From: Malus domestica
Lineage: Eukaryota; Streptophyta; Magnoliopsida; Rosales; Rosaceae
Direction: 5' to 3'
DNA: 64,000 nt
NCBI RefSeq assembly: GCF_042453785.1
Contig: NC_091671.1
Location: 40,504,501-40,568,500, forward strand
The position numbers and the translations under genes were made by a program. Positions within the stretch are counted from its first letter, which is position 1, and each line of letters begins with the position of its first letter. The notes under the pieces are model-generated. The model worked only from the letters and a program-made list of their open reading frames with translations. It was not told where the DNA came from and did not search any database. Below, one piece after another: positions 23,833-34,896 of this stretch.

Positions 23833-24809
23833 TATGATGTTATCCCTGACCTGAAGTTATCGCTCGGAGAAAGGTTTACAATCCTTGTTAAGGGACTGTA
23901 ATTCGGGCACCTTTTATTTAGCAAACTTGTAAGTTTATGGATATATTCATTTTCAAATCACTGTGTCTGTTACATTGTTTACTGCGGCGGGCTGTTGTTT
24001 AACTGAAAACTGGCGTTTTACCATCTTCGCACCTTGTAATGCATCTGAGATTCTTTGCTACATTTTCGCTTGAAGTCTCGTTGTTCATTTATTTGTTTAA
24101 CATTGACGCGATTGATGATATACTCGAATGAACATCCAGCGACGGAAAAATGTATGTTGAAGGCCCTCGTATGTTCTTTTGACAATGCGATATTCTAAAC
24201 TAGGGGATACATGATGTGAAATTGGGTGCAAGAGGGATGACACGCTGCCTTGGTGAACTGGTCTGACTCGCGTGTGCCCGACTTTATCTACTTTGATGCA
24301 CTATTTTGTGTCAAGTGATAAGAAAGTGTTATAGGAGAGGTACTCTCTTGAATTTTGATAGATTCACCACTTCTTGTCTATTGGATGAGTAATTCTCTTT
24401 TTGGACACGTAGCAAGCATTGATTAGATGGGCGACGATGAACTATGTTTGGTTGCAAGAGAGAATTTCACGTTGAACTATGTTTTGTTGCAAGAGAGAAT
24501 TTCGCGTGTTGTAGCGATAAGGTGTTATGAAATGCAAATGATGCAAACTAGCAGTGGCAATGCAATCTGCGGAAAATAGGATAATAACAAATGAAGTCTG
24601 ATTTTTGTTTCGGCACACTGAAAAATCTTTGGCCTTTTTCGATTGGTGGTTATGCCATTCAATATTTAAACGACAACGTTCAGATTTGTGGACTCAAATG
24701 TCCTGCATCTAACACCGCACACTTTCAACCGAAGGCAGCCGCAGTCCACTCTCATTTCTAATCACGACATAAAATCCAATAAAATATAAAAAAATTTAAT
24801 AAAAAGCTT

Positions 24810-24935
24810 TCGATATTATTTATTTTAACGAAAAATCATATTTTTACTTTTAAAAGTTAATCATGGTACTATTCGCTTATAACATCTTTTTGTTCTTTTC
24901 GTTAAAACTTAAAATTTTCAAGTCAATTTTATTAG
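24810..24935. repeat. Dispersed non-coding repeat, copy 2 (inverted)
   Basis: Reverse complement of the motif at 15186-15340: 'aacgaaaaatcatatttttac' and 'tggtactattcgctt' on this strand correspond to it. Confidence 0.55.
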
Positions 24936-25504
24936 TTTTCCTTAAAATATATGTTGTGATTAGCTACGAGAGTTTCATTTGCAAAGTACTGTATCCTAGT
25001 TAGACACAAGAATTTCATTACCTGTAAACTTATTTTATCAAACACGAGTACTTCATTTTCAATAGAATGATTTCTTAATTGGACACGAGAATTCTCTTTT
25101 TAATGAACTTATTTTGTGATCAAACACGAGAGTTGGATTACTAACCAATCTTATTCCATGAATCAAACATGGCCACAATGAAAACTAGATGACTCAATTA
25201 TTATACTTGAGGCAAGTGAATCAAACACAAAGTCTCTATCTACAATTATTTTACCAAATGATGGATTTTCTCAACAAGTTCGGATAAGAGCATCACAATT
25301 CCTCGAATGTCATATGAGAAGGTGAGGGGTGGCCCGGGTGGGGGAGAGCCACACGTTTCCTCCTAATAAAGTGTGGTCAAAAGGCTCCCAAGTGATGAGG
25401 ATGTAAATTGTCCCCCAAAAATAAGTGGGTGTGACAACATGACAGTGAAATATACAATTTTCAAGCCTCACGTATACTCACGAGAAATTTCGAGGGATCA
25501 CAAA

Positions 25505-25720
25505 TGAGTCCGCATTCTCATTGGATTCTTTTTATGAGAATTTCAAAGATTTATAAATTGTGTCTGTTTATCGTACATTGTGTGATTAGAAATTACTTTA
25601 AATGTTTTTATTTAAAAATAAACATAAACAGTACTTGACAACAATTGATCGCACAATGTACAATGAACGGACACGATTCACAGATCCTCCGGATTCTTAC
25701 CAAAAGGATCCGGAGAGGAT
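25505..25720. mobile_element. MITE-like inverted repeat element
   Basis: The body contains 'gtttatcgtacattgtg' mirrored by 'cacaatgtacaatgaacgg', and a GGATCC-rich end. It is related in layout to the element at 14211-14415. The exact ends are uncertain. Confidence 0.45.
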
Positions 25721-26614
25721 CAGTTGGGTCATAAATAACAATAAAATCTTATCTTACTAAGTGAAATTGTTTGTATGATTTTAAAATGTCATGTGCTTGG
25801 TTTTACGCTGAGTTTTCTATTAGTTTCAAGTACTCTATGCTTTTTTTAAAGACCCTCTCCAAGTATTACTGGGTTTTCTTTTACCTCTTTTGTCCTGAGC
25901 CTCTATCTCATAATCGCATTTTCTAACCGGAATATCTTTAGGTCTTCGTTTCATATGTCCAAACCATCTTAACCAAGTTTCTCTCATCTTAACTTCAATT
26001 ACGGTCACTCCGTCTTTACCTCGGATATTCTCGTTCTGAATTATGTCATTTCTCGAGGGGTCACAAAATAAACAAATTTTCTAATTAAAAAAAAAACAAA
26101 TCAAAATGAATCAAACTACACATATTTCTTTTAAGTTAGTTGGTCATAACAGCACAGTTCAAAGATTAATTCATTTTGTTGTCAAGATATATGTCTATTT
26201 TTTTATAGAAATTCTCTCACGTTGCATGTCGTTTCAATTCAATAATACGGTGTTATGTACGAGCCTTTCTCAAACTTTGTACTCAAGTTCGAGTCACTCG
26301 TCTTGTCAAAATAATATAAATCAAATAGCTGTAGAATCCCCCAGAGAGCCATCTCAGCTCCACCAAATTCCAACGGCAAAAAAATCACCTCGCTTTCTCT
26401 CTCTAGCCAACCAACCACTCACACACACACTGTTCTTCGCAAACTTCCCCATCTCTCTCTCCCCAAATCAATTCGCCGGAAACAAACTGAAAAACAAATC
26501 GAACCAAACAATCGGAAATTCTGTTAACCATCTCTCAAAATCCCCCAAAATACCCAAATCCAACGTCAATTTCGTCCTTTTGTCCCCTCATTTCTCAGAC
26601 AAGTTTGAATTCCG

Positions 26615-27652
26615 ATGGCCGGAACTCTCTTCTCGAAGCTCTCCGACGACGTCGTTGTGAACATCCTCTTCAAGCTCGAGGAGGACCCGCGGAACTGGGC
26701 TCGGCTCGCCTGCTCCTGCACCAAGTTCTCCTCCATGATCCGAAACGTCTGCTGGAAGACCAAGTGCTACAAGGTCATTCCTTCCGTCGTCTCCGATCTC
26801 CTTGCCGGCTCCTCCGAGCCTCCCGGCGGCTGGGCCGCTCTTCACAAGCTCGCTGTCTGCTGCCCCGGCCTCCTCCACTCCGGCGTCCTCTTCGAGAACT
26901 CCGACTTTGGGCTCGAGCGCGAGCTCGGTCCCGACGAGGATTACCGGAGATTGGACTCCAGTCCGCTCGGCGTATCTCCGGCGGCGAAGCCTCCGACCGA
27001 GGCGTCCTCGAGCCAAATTGGCGCGAATCAGGAGGGTGGTTCCTCTGGAAATGATTGTTCTTGGTCTCTGTTCGATGATCTTTATTTCGATACAGTCTAT
27101 AACGATTCTGAAGCCCATGATCAAGAGCAAGACAATTCCCAATTAGAATCAGCGGCGACGGAGGCGGCGGAGGATCAAGTCTCCGTCGATGTCGATAATG
27201 GCTCCGTTCGAGTGGGCAGCGAATTTTCGATTTGCAAGAAAAGGAAGGTGTGCAGACCGATGAGGTCGCATTTGGCTTCTGGGGTTTGGAATCTGAGCCG
27301 TGAGCAGGGCAACAAGCTTCTCCACAGCCGGTTCCGCGGCGACCGCTTGTACATTTGTGATTGGCCCGGCTGCGTGCACATCGAAGAGAAGCGAAATTAC
27401 ATGCTTTTCAGAGGGATTTTCAAGGATTTCAAGGGGTCCCAAGTGTGGAGGACGATCAAGGATGGGAACCGCAGCAAGATTGATCTGAATTGCGCGTTTT
27501 GCACCTGCAAAGACACTTGGGATTTGCATTCTGCATTCTGCTTGAGGCGGGTTTTCGGGTACCATGACGATGGCGAGCCGGTTGTTCGAGCTTATGTCTG
27601 TGAAAATGGACATGTCTCTGGGGCTTGGACCGACCTGCCATTGTACTCTTGA
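26615..27652 (+). CDS. EID1: Phytochrome A-associated F-box protein EID1
   Basis: A single-exon frame of 345 aa, similar in length to Arabidopsis EID1 and likewise intronless. The F-box is N-terminal (about residues 4-50, FSKLSDDVVVNILFKLEEDP) with the CSCTKFSSMIRN helix. A long acidic, low-complexity linker follows (about 110-205). The conserved C-terminal half begins CRPMRSHLASGVWNLSREQG and contains cysteine-rich segments CAFCTCKDTW and YVCENGHVSGAW. EID1 is the substrate-recognition part of an SCF ubiquitin ligase that dampens phytochrome A far-red signalling in the nucleus. The start is the first ATG of the frame after a CT-rich leader. The coding sequence is much more GC-rich at its 5' end than the flanks. 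Confidence 0.95.
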   Translation: MAGTLFSKLSDDVVVNILFKLEEDPRNWARLACSCTKFSSMIRNVCWKTKCYKVIPSVVSDLLAGSSEPPGGWAALHKLAVCCPGLLHSGVLFENSDFGLERELGPDEDYRRLDSSPLGVSPAAKPPTEASSSQIGANQEGGSSGNDCSWSLFDDLYFDTVYNDSEAHDQEQDNSQLESAATEAAEDQVSVDVDNGSVRVGSEFSICKKRKVCRPMRSHLASGVWNLSREQGNKLLHSRFRGDRLYICDWPGCVHIEEKRNYMLFRGIFKDFKGSQVWRTIKDGNRSKIDLNCAFCTCKDTWDLHSAFCLRRVFGYHDDGEPVVRAYVCENGHVSGAWTDLPLYS

Positions 27653-28141
27653 TGGAGATTGCTCTCTAAGGAGGGCATGTACTAATACTCCGAAGCACCA
27701 TAGAGTTCTCGCTCTCCAGGATCTGAGGAGAGTGGAATGTGTTTTTATTTCGATGTATGTCAATTTTTTCAAGCGTTGTTGCTGCTGTTATTGTTGTGTT
27801 CTCAAAACCTTCTTTGTTGTATTGTTGTTTGCGTTTCAATAAGATTGTATTATTTCAATGTCATGTTGTAAGATTTTAATAAGATCCTAAATTTATATTG
27901 AGATTTCGAATGCGTCGTGTGTTAAGTCGTTGAATTGTAAGAATCGTCTAGACGTAGTGAAATGCAGTAAATGCACAAGTTCTAAATGTAGATGCTCGGG
28001 ATCCATAGACAATAACATATTTTACATCGAGTAACAATTCTTTACAAGGATCAAAACAGCAACCATGCTTGAAATTATATGCCGGCGGACTGCCGGACAG
28101 CTACCGCTCTTTAGTAGAGACGTTTTGGAGAGTGGCAGATT
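27653..28141. other. Convergent 3' spacer between EID1 and the first USP gene
   Basis: Holds the EID1 3' UTR with AATAAGAT polyadenylation-like signals near 27838 and 27880. No other gene is seen. Confidence 0.5.
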
Positions 28142-28977
28142 TTAGTTTTCAATTTTCGGCCTCTTCACAATCATCACAGTGCAGTGAGCATGATGAGCGC
28201 AATAATCGCTTACGCTGCCCAGGACGGCCCTGCAAGAGAAGGAGAGAACCAGAGTCGATTGATCGTTAGTGACTGCAAATTTGCATTGCATGAAGAGAAG
28301 CAGCAAGAAAATGGAGTTACCTTTTGATAGCTCCATAGCCATGGCTTCCAGAAACCAAGATGGATGCCTTGTGTTTTTCTACAGCCTCACAGAGAACGTT
28401 TCGAGCATCCCCAGCCACCAACTCCACCACCACATCATTCACCTACATAAACATCAAATTAAACAAAAAATATTAGCCTCAAAGAGAACGTTATGAGCTT
28501 TTCCCTGCAGAATTGGAGAAACCGGCACAGCGACATCCAAGATGTAAGTACGTTTCGTGAGGATCATTACCTGTTTACTGGCACAAATTTTCTTCGCCTT
28601 CTCGACAACTCGCATGGCTATCTTCTGTAAGTCTGCCTCCAGAATTGGCAAAACTTTAGCTCCTCCTACACATTTCACCAAGTTGAGTATATATAGCTGC
28701 ATTATACCCAATTAATATTTATGCGTATATAGAAAGAGCTCGAACGCCAACTAGTTAGTAAGTTAATAGACGTGAATATCTACATACCAGGTCCGACAAG
28801 GGCCATGGCGGGAGGAGGGGGCTTGGCATGGACGACGACGAGCTTGAAAGCGGGGTTTGATGTATAGGGGATAAAGAAGTGGCTGAGAGTCCATTCGAGC
28901 GCGTACGTGCTGTGGTCGCTCTCGTCCATAGCAACCACCATTACTTGCTTCGAGTTCTCGACAGTGTTACTCGCCAT
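28142..28977 (-). CDS. Universal stress protein A-domain protein, tandem copy 1
   Basis: Four exons (28977-28788, 28665-28571, 28442-28321, 28229-28142) give 164 aa, the usual size of single-domain plant USPs. The Rossmann-like USP fold is recognised by VMVVAMDESDHSTYALEW at the N-terminus and by the ATP-binding loop GSHGYGAIKR followed by AVLGSVSDYCAHHA. These proteins are soluble nucleotide-binding stress proteins, and the client is not evident. I chose the ATG at 28977 rather than the in-frame one at 29046, because the TATA box at 29057-29064 lies only about 11 bp before the latter and the shorter start matches the neighbouring paralogue. Exons 2-4 have exactly the same lengths (95, 122, 88 nt) as in the paralogue at 31494-32460, so the pair arose by tandem duplication. 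Confidence 0.92.
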
Positions 28978-29056
28978 TGCAGCTTTGTTTAGATCGCAAT
29001 TATCTTCTAAATCGTAATAAGATTTAGGTAGGAATAATTTGCTCATCTTCTGTGCC

Positions 29057-29064
29057 TATTTATA
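29057..29064 (-). promoter_or_regulatory. TATA box of USP copy 1
   Basis: TATAAATA on the minus strand, 80 bp before the chosen start codon. Confidence 0.7.
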
Positions 29065-29870
29065 TTGTAGGTACAGTATATGGAATTAATTATTGGCTAG
29101 ACCCCACTAATGATCATCTTAATTATAAATTTATAATTAATTAAAATAACACATTACCACTGGCGCTGTTGGATATGTTGGTGGAATATATCTCTCTTAC
29201 CGTCCGCTGGAATAAAAATAGTTCTATTCTATATTTAAAGAATAAAAATAGAAGATTTTTATCAACAGATACCTTGAATCTAAGAAGCTGGCTAGTCATC
29301 AATAGATACCCAATTCTTGATTCTTTCTATCAGTATAGCACGGATTAGAGAGTAAGCCTTCAATTTCTACCTTAGGTCTTTAGTTTTTCTCAATCTTTGT
29401 ATTGACATGAGTTCTTCCAATAATCTAGTATCGAATTTTCTTTCAAAAAAAAAAAAAGGTCATGGATCTAGAATAAAAAGTCAATCGCAAAGCGTTTGTG
29501 GTTTAATTAGTTTAAAATGTTGAGTTACTTTTGCACCTGACGTCATGCGTTCAACTATTGTTTGTTTTGTCCAATCGATTTTATATTTAATTATTATTTT
29601 TTATAACTGATTCTATTGGACCCTTTTCACTCTTATCTTCTACGGTTCTACCCTTTTGAGTTTTGTAACACAATATTTGGCAGTCGTTTTCCCATAAACA
29701 ACGGCGTATATATCCATCTTGGTTTCTCCCAAACCAATAATTCCAACACCCTTTTGCTGTCGTCTGTTGTTGCACAAACGCCGCCCCAGATCATTCTGTG
29801 GCCTATGTGGTTTTTCGATTGAAAATTTAGGTTTTCTATGCGAGCTGACATGCTTTCTTATCGTCCAACA

Positions 29871-29877
29871 ATATACA

Positions 29878-29918
<41 letters not shown>
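29871..29918. repeat. TA / GTAT microsatellite
   Basis: Alternating AT run followed by four GTAT-type units. Confidence 0.9.
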
Positions 29919-30116
29919 TTTTTTTCACTCTTATTTTCTCTTTTTACGTTCGAAGCGTGTTATCCACACACCTTTTGATTGCACGGATTAAATAGGCATA
30001 ATTGATGTTATTAGTGGTGGACCATAACCTGTCTCTTTGGAATTTTAACATCTTGATTCTTATGTTGGTAGTGCAGAGATTAAGAAATGGCAATGAAAAT
30101 GACGCTACTTCGCTAT

Positions 30117-30234
30117 TGAACATTTCAGCAGGAGGTCCTGCTTACACTTAATCCCGGGTGGACACGTGTCCAAGTTTTAATTTACGTGTCCACCCGAGAT
30201 TGGATGTAAGCAAGACCTCCTGTTGAAATGTTCA
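30117..30234. mobile_element. Foldback element (about 118 bp) with ACGTG core
   Basis: Arms starting TGAACATTTCAGCAGGAGGT and ending in its imperfect complement (ACCTCCTGTTGAAATGTTCA) enclose ACACGTGTCCAAG. The whole insert can fold into one long stem. Target duplication is unclear. Confidence 0.75.
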
Positions 30235-31493
30235 GCAGCCAAGTCTTATTCCAATGAAAATATAACTTATATCATAACTTTACCAATCAAACTTTTGATA
30301 CACGGATCAACTTGTCATCCAAAAGTTTGAAAGCTTAAACTTTCGACCTATAAATACATGTCATACTCTGAAGTTTGAACGATCAAACTCTAAGCACAAA
30401 GTATATACATACAAATAACCTTTCAAGATTCAACTCTCAAATGGACGAATCCACCGTATAGGGAAAATTAGGTTCTAATCCCTAGTGATAATATTTTCTT
30501 GATTGAAACCTTATGTGTTTTAAACTTTTAATTGAAGTCCTTGAGTTATTTCCACGTTAGCATTTTAGATTATTTTTATTATAAATGAGAGTTTAATTGA
30601 GCGTTTAACTCCTCTATTTCATGCAACTAATTATCATCTTACATTAATTACTTTTTCAATAAAATTTAATTCCTAAACATTTTGTTTTTTTTATTCTACC
30701 GAAAAAATTAAAATACGTGGGAAAAAAAAATATTTTTGTATTCATATTGCGTATCCATGTTTATAATTTTTGGGTGCAATATTTATGTTTATATTATGTA
30801 CCCTATATCAATTACCTATGTGTTTTTTTTGGGCCCTAGAATGTGCCCATATGTCAATAAATATTGTACCCACTTATGAACATGAATAGTGAATACATAA
30901 CATGAGTCCATATGAGGTTTACCCATATTTTTTTTTCCAGTCATAGAATAAACCTCGTATGCATCCATATGAGGTTTATTCGAAGAAGGTATCAATGTTA
31001 TATAGTAATTTTTTTTTGTAAGAGAATGTACCCAATGTTTTGTAGTACATTAATTTTTTTTTTGTTTAATTGATGAATGTACCCACAAGGCTGGTATTGA
31101 TTTACCCGATGTTATGTAGTCCATTATTCCTCAAGGTTCTGGCTTTTAAGGCTGGTATTGATGAATGATTGTGAAGATTATGATGATAAAGATATTTAAG
31201 AGTTTAATCTATCTTTGATATTTAAATCACAAATCATGAGTTTTTAATTCCATAAATATAGGTAACTGCAATTACATATTTTTAAATTAAAAAAATAACA
31301 TACATTAACACTAATTTGCTGAGGTGTACATAATTCAGGAACTTTAATCAAACATTGAAAACCAATAATGTTTCTATTAAAGAATATTGAAGAGTAAGGA
31401 TCGCATTCAAAGTCTCTTTTTATTATATATGTATTGTAATTTTTCAAGCACGATGGATTTTCTGTCGTGCTTAATTGAATAGCCAGAGGAGGC

Positions 31494-32460
31494 TTAGTGC
31501 TTGGTTTTAGGCTTCTTCACGATCATCACGGTGCTGTGAGCGTGATGGGCGCAGTAGTCGCTGACGCTTCCCAGAACCGCCCTGCAACAGAATCAAATAC
31601 AACATTAAGATTTCCACGGATAAGTAACATCATTTTCCATGAAAAACCTCAAGCTCGGCTCAAACTTAATCGCGCGAATTAGTGATGGTTGTTTGTTCCA
31701 CTCGAAAAGATTAGATTAAGTTTGAGGGAATACCTTTTGATGGCTCCATAGCCATGACTTCCCACAACCAAGATGGATGCGTGGTGTCTTTCAACAGCAT
31801 CACACAGAACGTTCCTAGCATCTCCGTCCACAACCTCCACAACCACATCGGTCACCTGCAACCATTAGAATATGTAGTGCTCAGAAAAGCTGCTAGCGAA
31901 AGGCAATTTCTTCGTATCACATCGGTGTGCCATCATTTGATTCCGCTGTGTTCTATGATAGCATAAGAATTACGAATCTCGTGTTGAAACCATCATATAG
32001 AATGGAAACCATCTAAATACCGATTTAGAGGCGCAAAATTCCTTGGCCTTCTCAGTTACGTGGGCAGCAGTCTTCTTCAAATCAGCTTCCACGATCGGCA
32101 GAATCTCCGCCGCTCCTGCAATTTTAGCACACATGCAAAATAATTAGCTAATCATGATTAACTAAACAATCAAAACAAATCGACTTCTGCACATTTGTTA
32201 TTTTCCGCGGCAGTTTATTCCTCCACTCTGCATTGTAGAGGTGCGTGAAAATCACTTCATGTCGCAGTAAGACTCTTACCGGGGCCGGCGAAGCTGACGG
32301 CGGCGGAAACCTGGACCTTTGCGTGGACAATGATGAGCTTGAAGGGAGCTTTGTCGCCGCCGAAGGGCTTGAAGAAGTGGTCCAAAGTCCATTCGAGAGC
32401 GTACTGGCTCTGCTCGCTCTCGTCCGCCCCGATCACCATCACTTGCTTCTCCGCCGCCAT
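31494..32460 (-). CDS. Universal stress protein A-domain protein, tandem copy 2
   Basis: Four exons (32460-32280, 32115-32021, 31855-31734, 31581-31494) encode 161 aa. The N-terminus MAAEKQVMVIGADESEQSQ starts the USP fold directly. VVGSHGYGAIKR and AVLGSVSDYCAHHAHS form the nucleotide-binding end. Introns fall at the same codons and phases as in copy 1, 2.5 kb downstream on the same strand. The protein is slightly shorter at the N-terminus than copy 1. Its role is probably general stress response, and the sequence gives no specific partner. Confidence 0.94.
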
Positions 32461-32574
32461 TAATGCTCACCCTTCCCTCTCTAGTTCTTCACCGTCTTTC
32501 TTGTGTTCTCGTTTCTCTCTCTAGAAAAGCAGCTTTTTTTGTTAGCGTTTGGAATAAGAGCTTTTCTTGCCGGC

Positions 32575-32582
32575 TATTTATA
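32575..32582 (-). promoter_or_regulatory. TATA box of USP copy 2
   Basis: TATAAATA on the minus strand, 115 bp before the start codon, preceding a CT/GA-rich leader. Confidence 0.7.
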
Positions 32583-33590
32583 CGAAGGGCTTGTGCTTTC
32601 AATGGAATCGGTTCGAACGAGCGAGCTTGCTTGCTTGATTCTTCATACTTGGTACAAACAGCGTAGTCTGATTTGGCGGACATGAATATAGCTTATCTCC
32701 TAATCATTCGGGTTACCTCTAGAAAGAAACGACGGGCGGTTAAGGCAAAACAATCACAGATTGGCGCGTGAATATAGCTTAATGGTATTCCTGTTTCTCT
32801 GCTATTGGCAATGGATAATTAGTAATTGTTCTTCGTTGATTAAGGCTATTAATAGTGTCACTTTTGTTTGGTTAGATTAAGGGCTCGTTTAGAGCTATTT
32901 TTAAAATGATTGAAAATGTTTTTGTAAAAATATTTTTGTAACCAATCTTTAGTAAAAGAGGTATTTGTCGATTTGCTTCCCTGAACTTGTATAAAGGTGC
33001 CACCCCCCTAAAATTTTATAAATAGCCTATTTACCCCCTAGTGTTAGATTTTAAATTTTCATCCAATTTTCATCCATCCAATTTTCCGTTCTTTTTGCCT
33101 CTACACAGTTGTCATGTGTTGTCCAACGATCAAAATGGATAAAAAATTGAATTAAAAATTTTAAAATCTAGTGTTAAGGGGGAAATTTACTATTTATAAA
33201 AATTTAGGAGGGTTAATCGGCTAAAATTAAAGTTAAATGGGGAAATGGTAAATTATAAAAGTCCAAATCTTAGAAATCTTATACTTGGCCCGACCTGTCT
33301 CGTTGCATTTTAAACGGTTCCGGTCCAATCTCTCAAAATTTGAACCCGGCCCGGCCCGTACCCACTCCTAGCAACAATAGGTTCTGATGGGGCCTGTTTA
33401 GATGCTGGTCGTGAGTTATCTGCAACTGTTTCTTCATGTTTTTCCTCTTCACGGTTACTATGATTCTTTCCACTGCGCAATAACCTGACTGCGTTGCATT
33501 ATTCATATCCTCTAGGATTAGGGACGATTTGACTAGGAATTTTTCCTTTTCTCTCTCAGTCACTTAGCTCAGATGTTTTTCTAAATTTTT
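32583..33590. other. Promoter flank of USP copy 2 and repeat-like spacer
   Basis: No gene is seen. Between about 32990 and 33240 the phrases 'ttttataaatagcctatttaccccc' and, further on, 'gggggaaatttactatttataaaa' form an imperfect foldback, probably a MITE. A GC-rich 'cccggcccggcccgta' end near 33345 may belong to another one. Confidence 0.4.
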
Positions 33591-34400
33591 AATGGAGGCG
33601 ATCATATTCTACATCTCTTGTTTATTGTGATCAATGTACTACCTTGTGGATTCAATCAATTTCTCAAAGCCAATTTCCCAAACAGCCTTATCTGGTTCGG
33701 CAGTTGCTGTACTGGCTATGGGGGATATGGCTTGGTCTGCTAATTTCCAATGCACTTGAAATTCGGGTAATCCCTCCATCCTAGGTTATAGAAATTCGAG
33801 TATGGTTCACTCTGGTAATCATTCATCATGTTGACATGTTCATCGACGAGCTCGGGATAGGCATCCCTATGCCGGCAGCCCAATAGGTCATGTGTAGGCA
33901 TGCTGCATATTATACAATTTGTTGTCATAGCTGTAGGTGGTGGCTGCTCTGTAGGTGAGGCAATGTGCTTTAAAATCATGTCAAACTTGGTATCAAAATT
34001 TTCAAGCTTCTTCTCCACATTCTCAATTTGAGCCGGTACATGGGGAGATCCTAGTGACCTCTCAAAACGGCATTTTATGTGTCAATGCAGTTGTCTTATG
34101 CCGCCATAATGCTTCTTTGGCATTTTTGGACATAAACGCACCTCCAGGTGATGCATTAACATGACTTTTGGTAGTTGAAATTCAGTCCATTAAAGAATAT
34201 ATTCATCCATATGTCTTCATCAATGTCGGGGTGGGGATACTTTGTAAAATACTCCTTGTACTGCTCTCATGCCTCATGAAACTCTTCACGTAGTTTATGA
34301 GAAAAAGACAATTTCTCTCTTCATAGCAAAAGTCTTGGAAGCCATAAAGAACTTGACTAGAAATTTTTCATTCAACTGCTTCAGGAGGTAATGTTGGCAG
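33590..34400 (-). mobile_element. Ty3/gypsy gag remnant
   Basis: On the minus strand a gag-like stretch includes a zinc-knuckle-like motif (CIICSMPTHDLLGC) and the segment YNLGWRDYPNF, known from Athila-like gag proteins. Further upstream on the same strand there is similarity to the gag core. No LTRs, protease or polymerase are seen next to it. It is an old, broken fossil with several breaks, and its boundaries are uncertain. Confidence 0.6.
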
Positions 34401-34896
34401 ATGGAAGTGTAAAGAGCCACACCATCGCCATTTCATTCAGAGTGTTGGGAAAAAGACGAAGTTTGTTAGATTCAAATTCAGTTAAAAATCCCCTACCAAA
34501 AGTTAGAGAATCTGCCCAACCACAAATCTACCACGTTCATGGGCCAAACCAGATCCAAAAATGGCCCAAAAGATCTTGTTTTAAAGCTTGAGTCACCTAA
34601 ATATATTTTCATAAGGACGTATCTCCATAAAATGCCATCTTGAACGCCAATGTCAAATAAGCCCGAAACATTACTTTGGTAGTTTTGCGTGCTATCCTTT
34701 ATTTATTCTACATAAATTAACCGCTTGGCATAAAAACTTTCACACGAACAAGTTGAAAGACTTGCAAACACCCTTTAATTAGAATCACTTTAAAATTCGT
34801 CCGTTTGATTACTTTTTGTTCAAGAGGAAGTTACATGTCCTACATTTAAACTATAATTAACACAATCAAATACTAATAACATAGTAAAATGTATAA
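34401..34896. other. Spacer or decayed repeat, no gene seen
   Basis: Possibly continues the retroelement fossil to the left. No coding feature is supported. Confidence 0.4.

Larger units (their letters stand above)
23833..26340. other. 3' UTR of SR34 and long AT-rich spacer
   Basis: No gene is seen. A reverse-oriented copy of the repeat at 15186 lies near 24810-24935 and a MITE-like element near 25505-25720. Phrases such as 'gagaattt' and 'aacacgag' recur near 24950-25200, suggesting old repeat DNA. Confidence 0.5.
29065..31493. other. Spacer between the two USP genes
   Basis: AT-rich DNA without a supported gene. It includes a (TA)n microsatellite near 29871-29918 and a foldback element at 30117-30234. 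Around 30770-31090 the word 'atgtaccca' and the phrase 'catatgaggttta' recur, indicating degenerate repeats. Confidence 0.5.

Noticed and set aside
26588-27142. Minus-strand 184-codon frame over EID1
   Set aside because: Antisense shadow of a GC-rich coding sequence.
29046-29048. Upstream ATG of USP copy 1
   Set aside because: Only about 11 bp from the TATA box, so probably not within the transcript.
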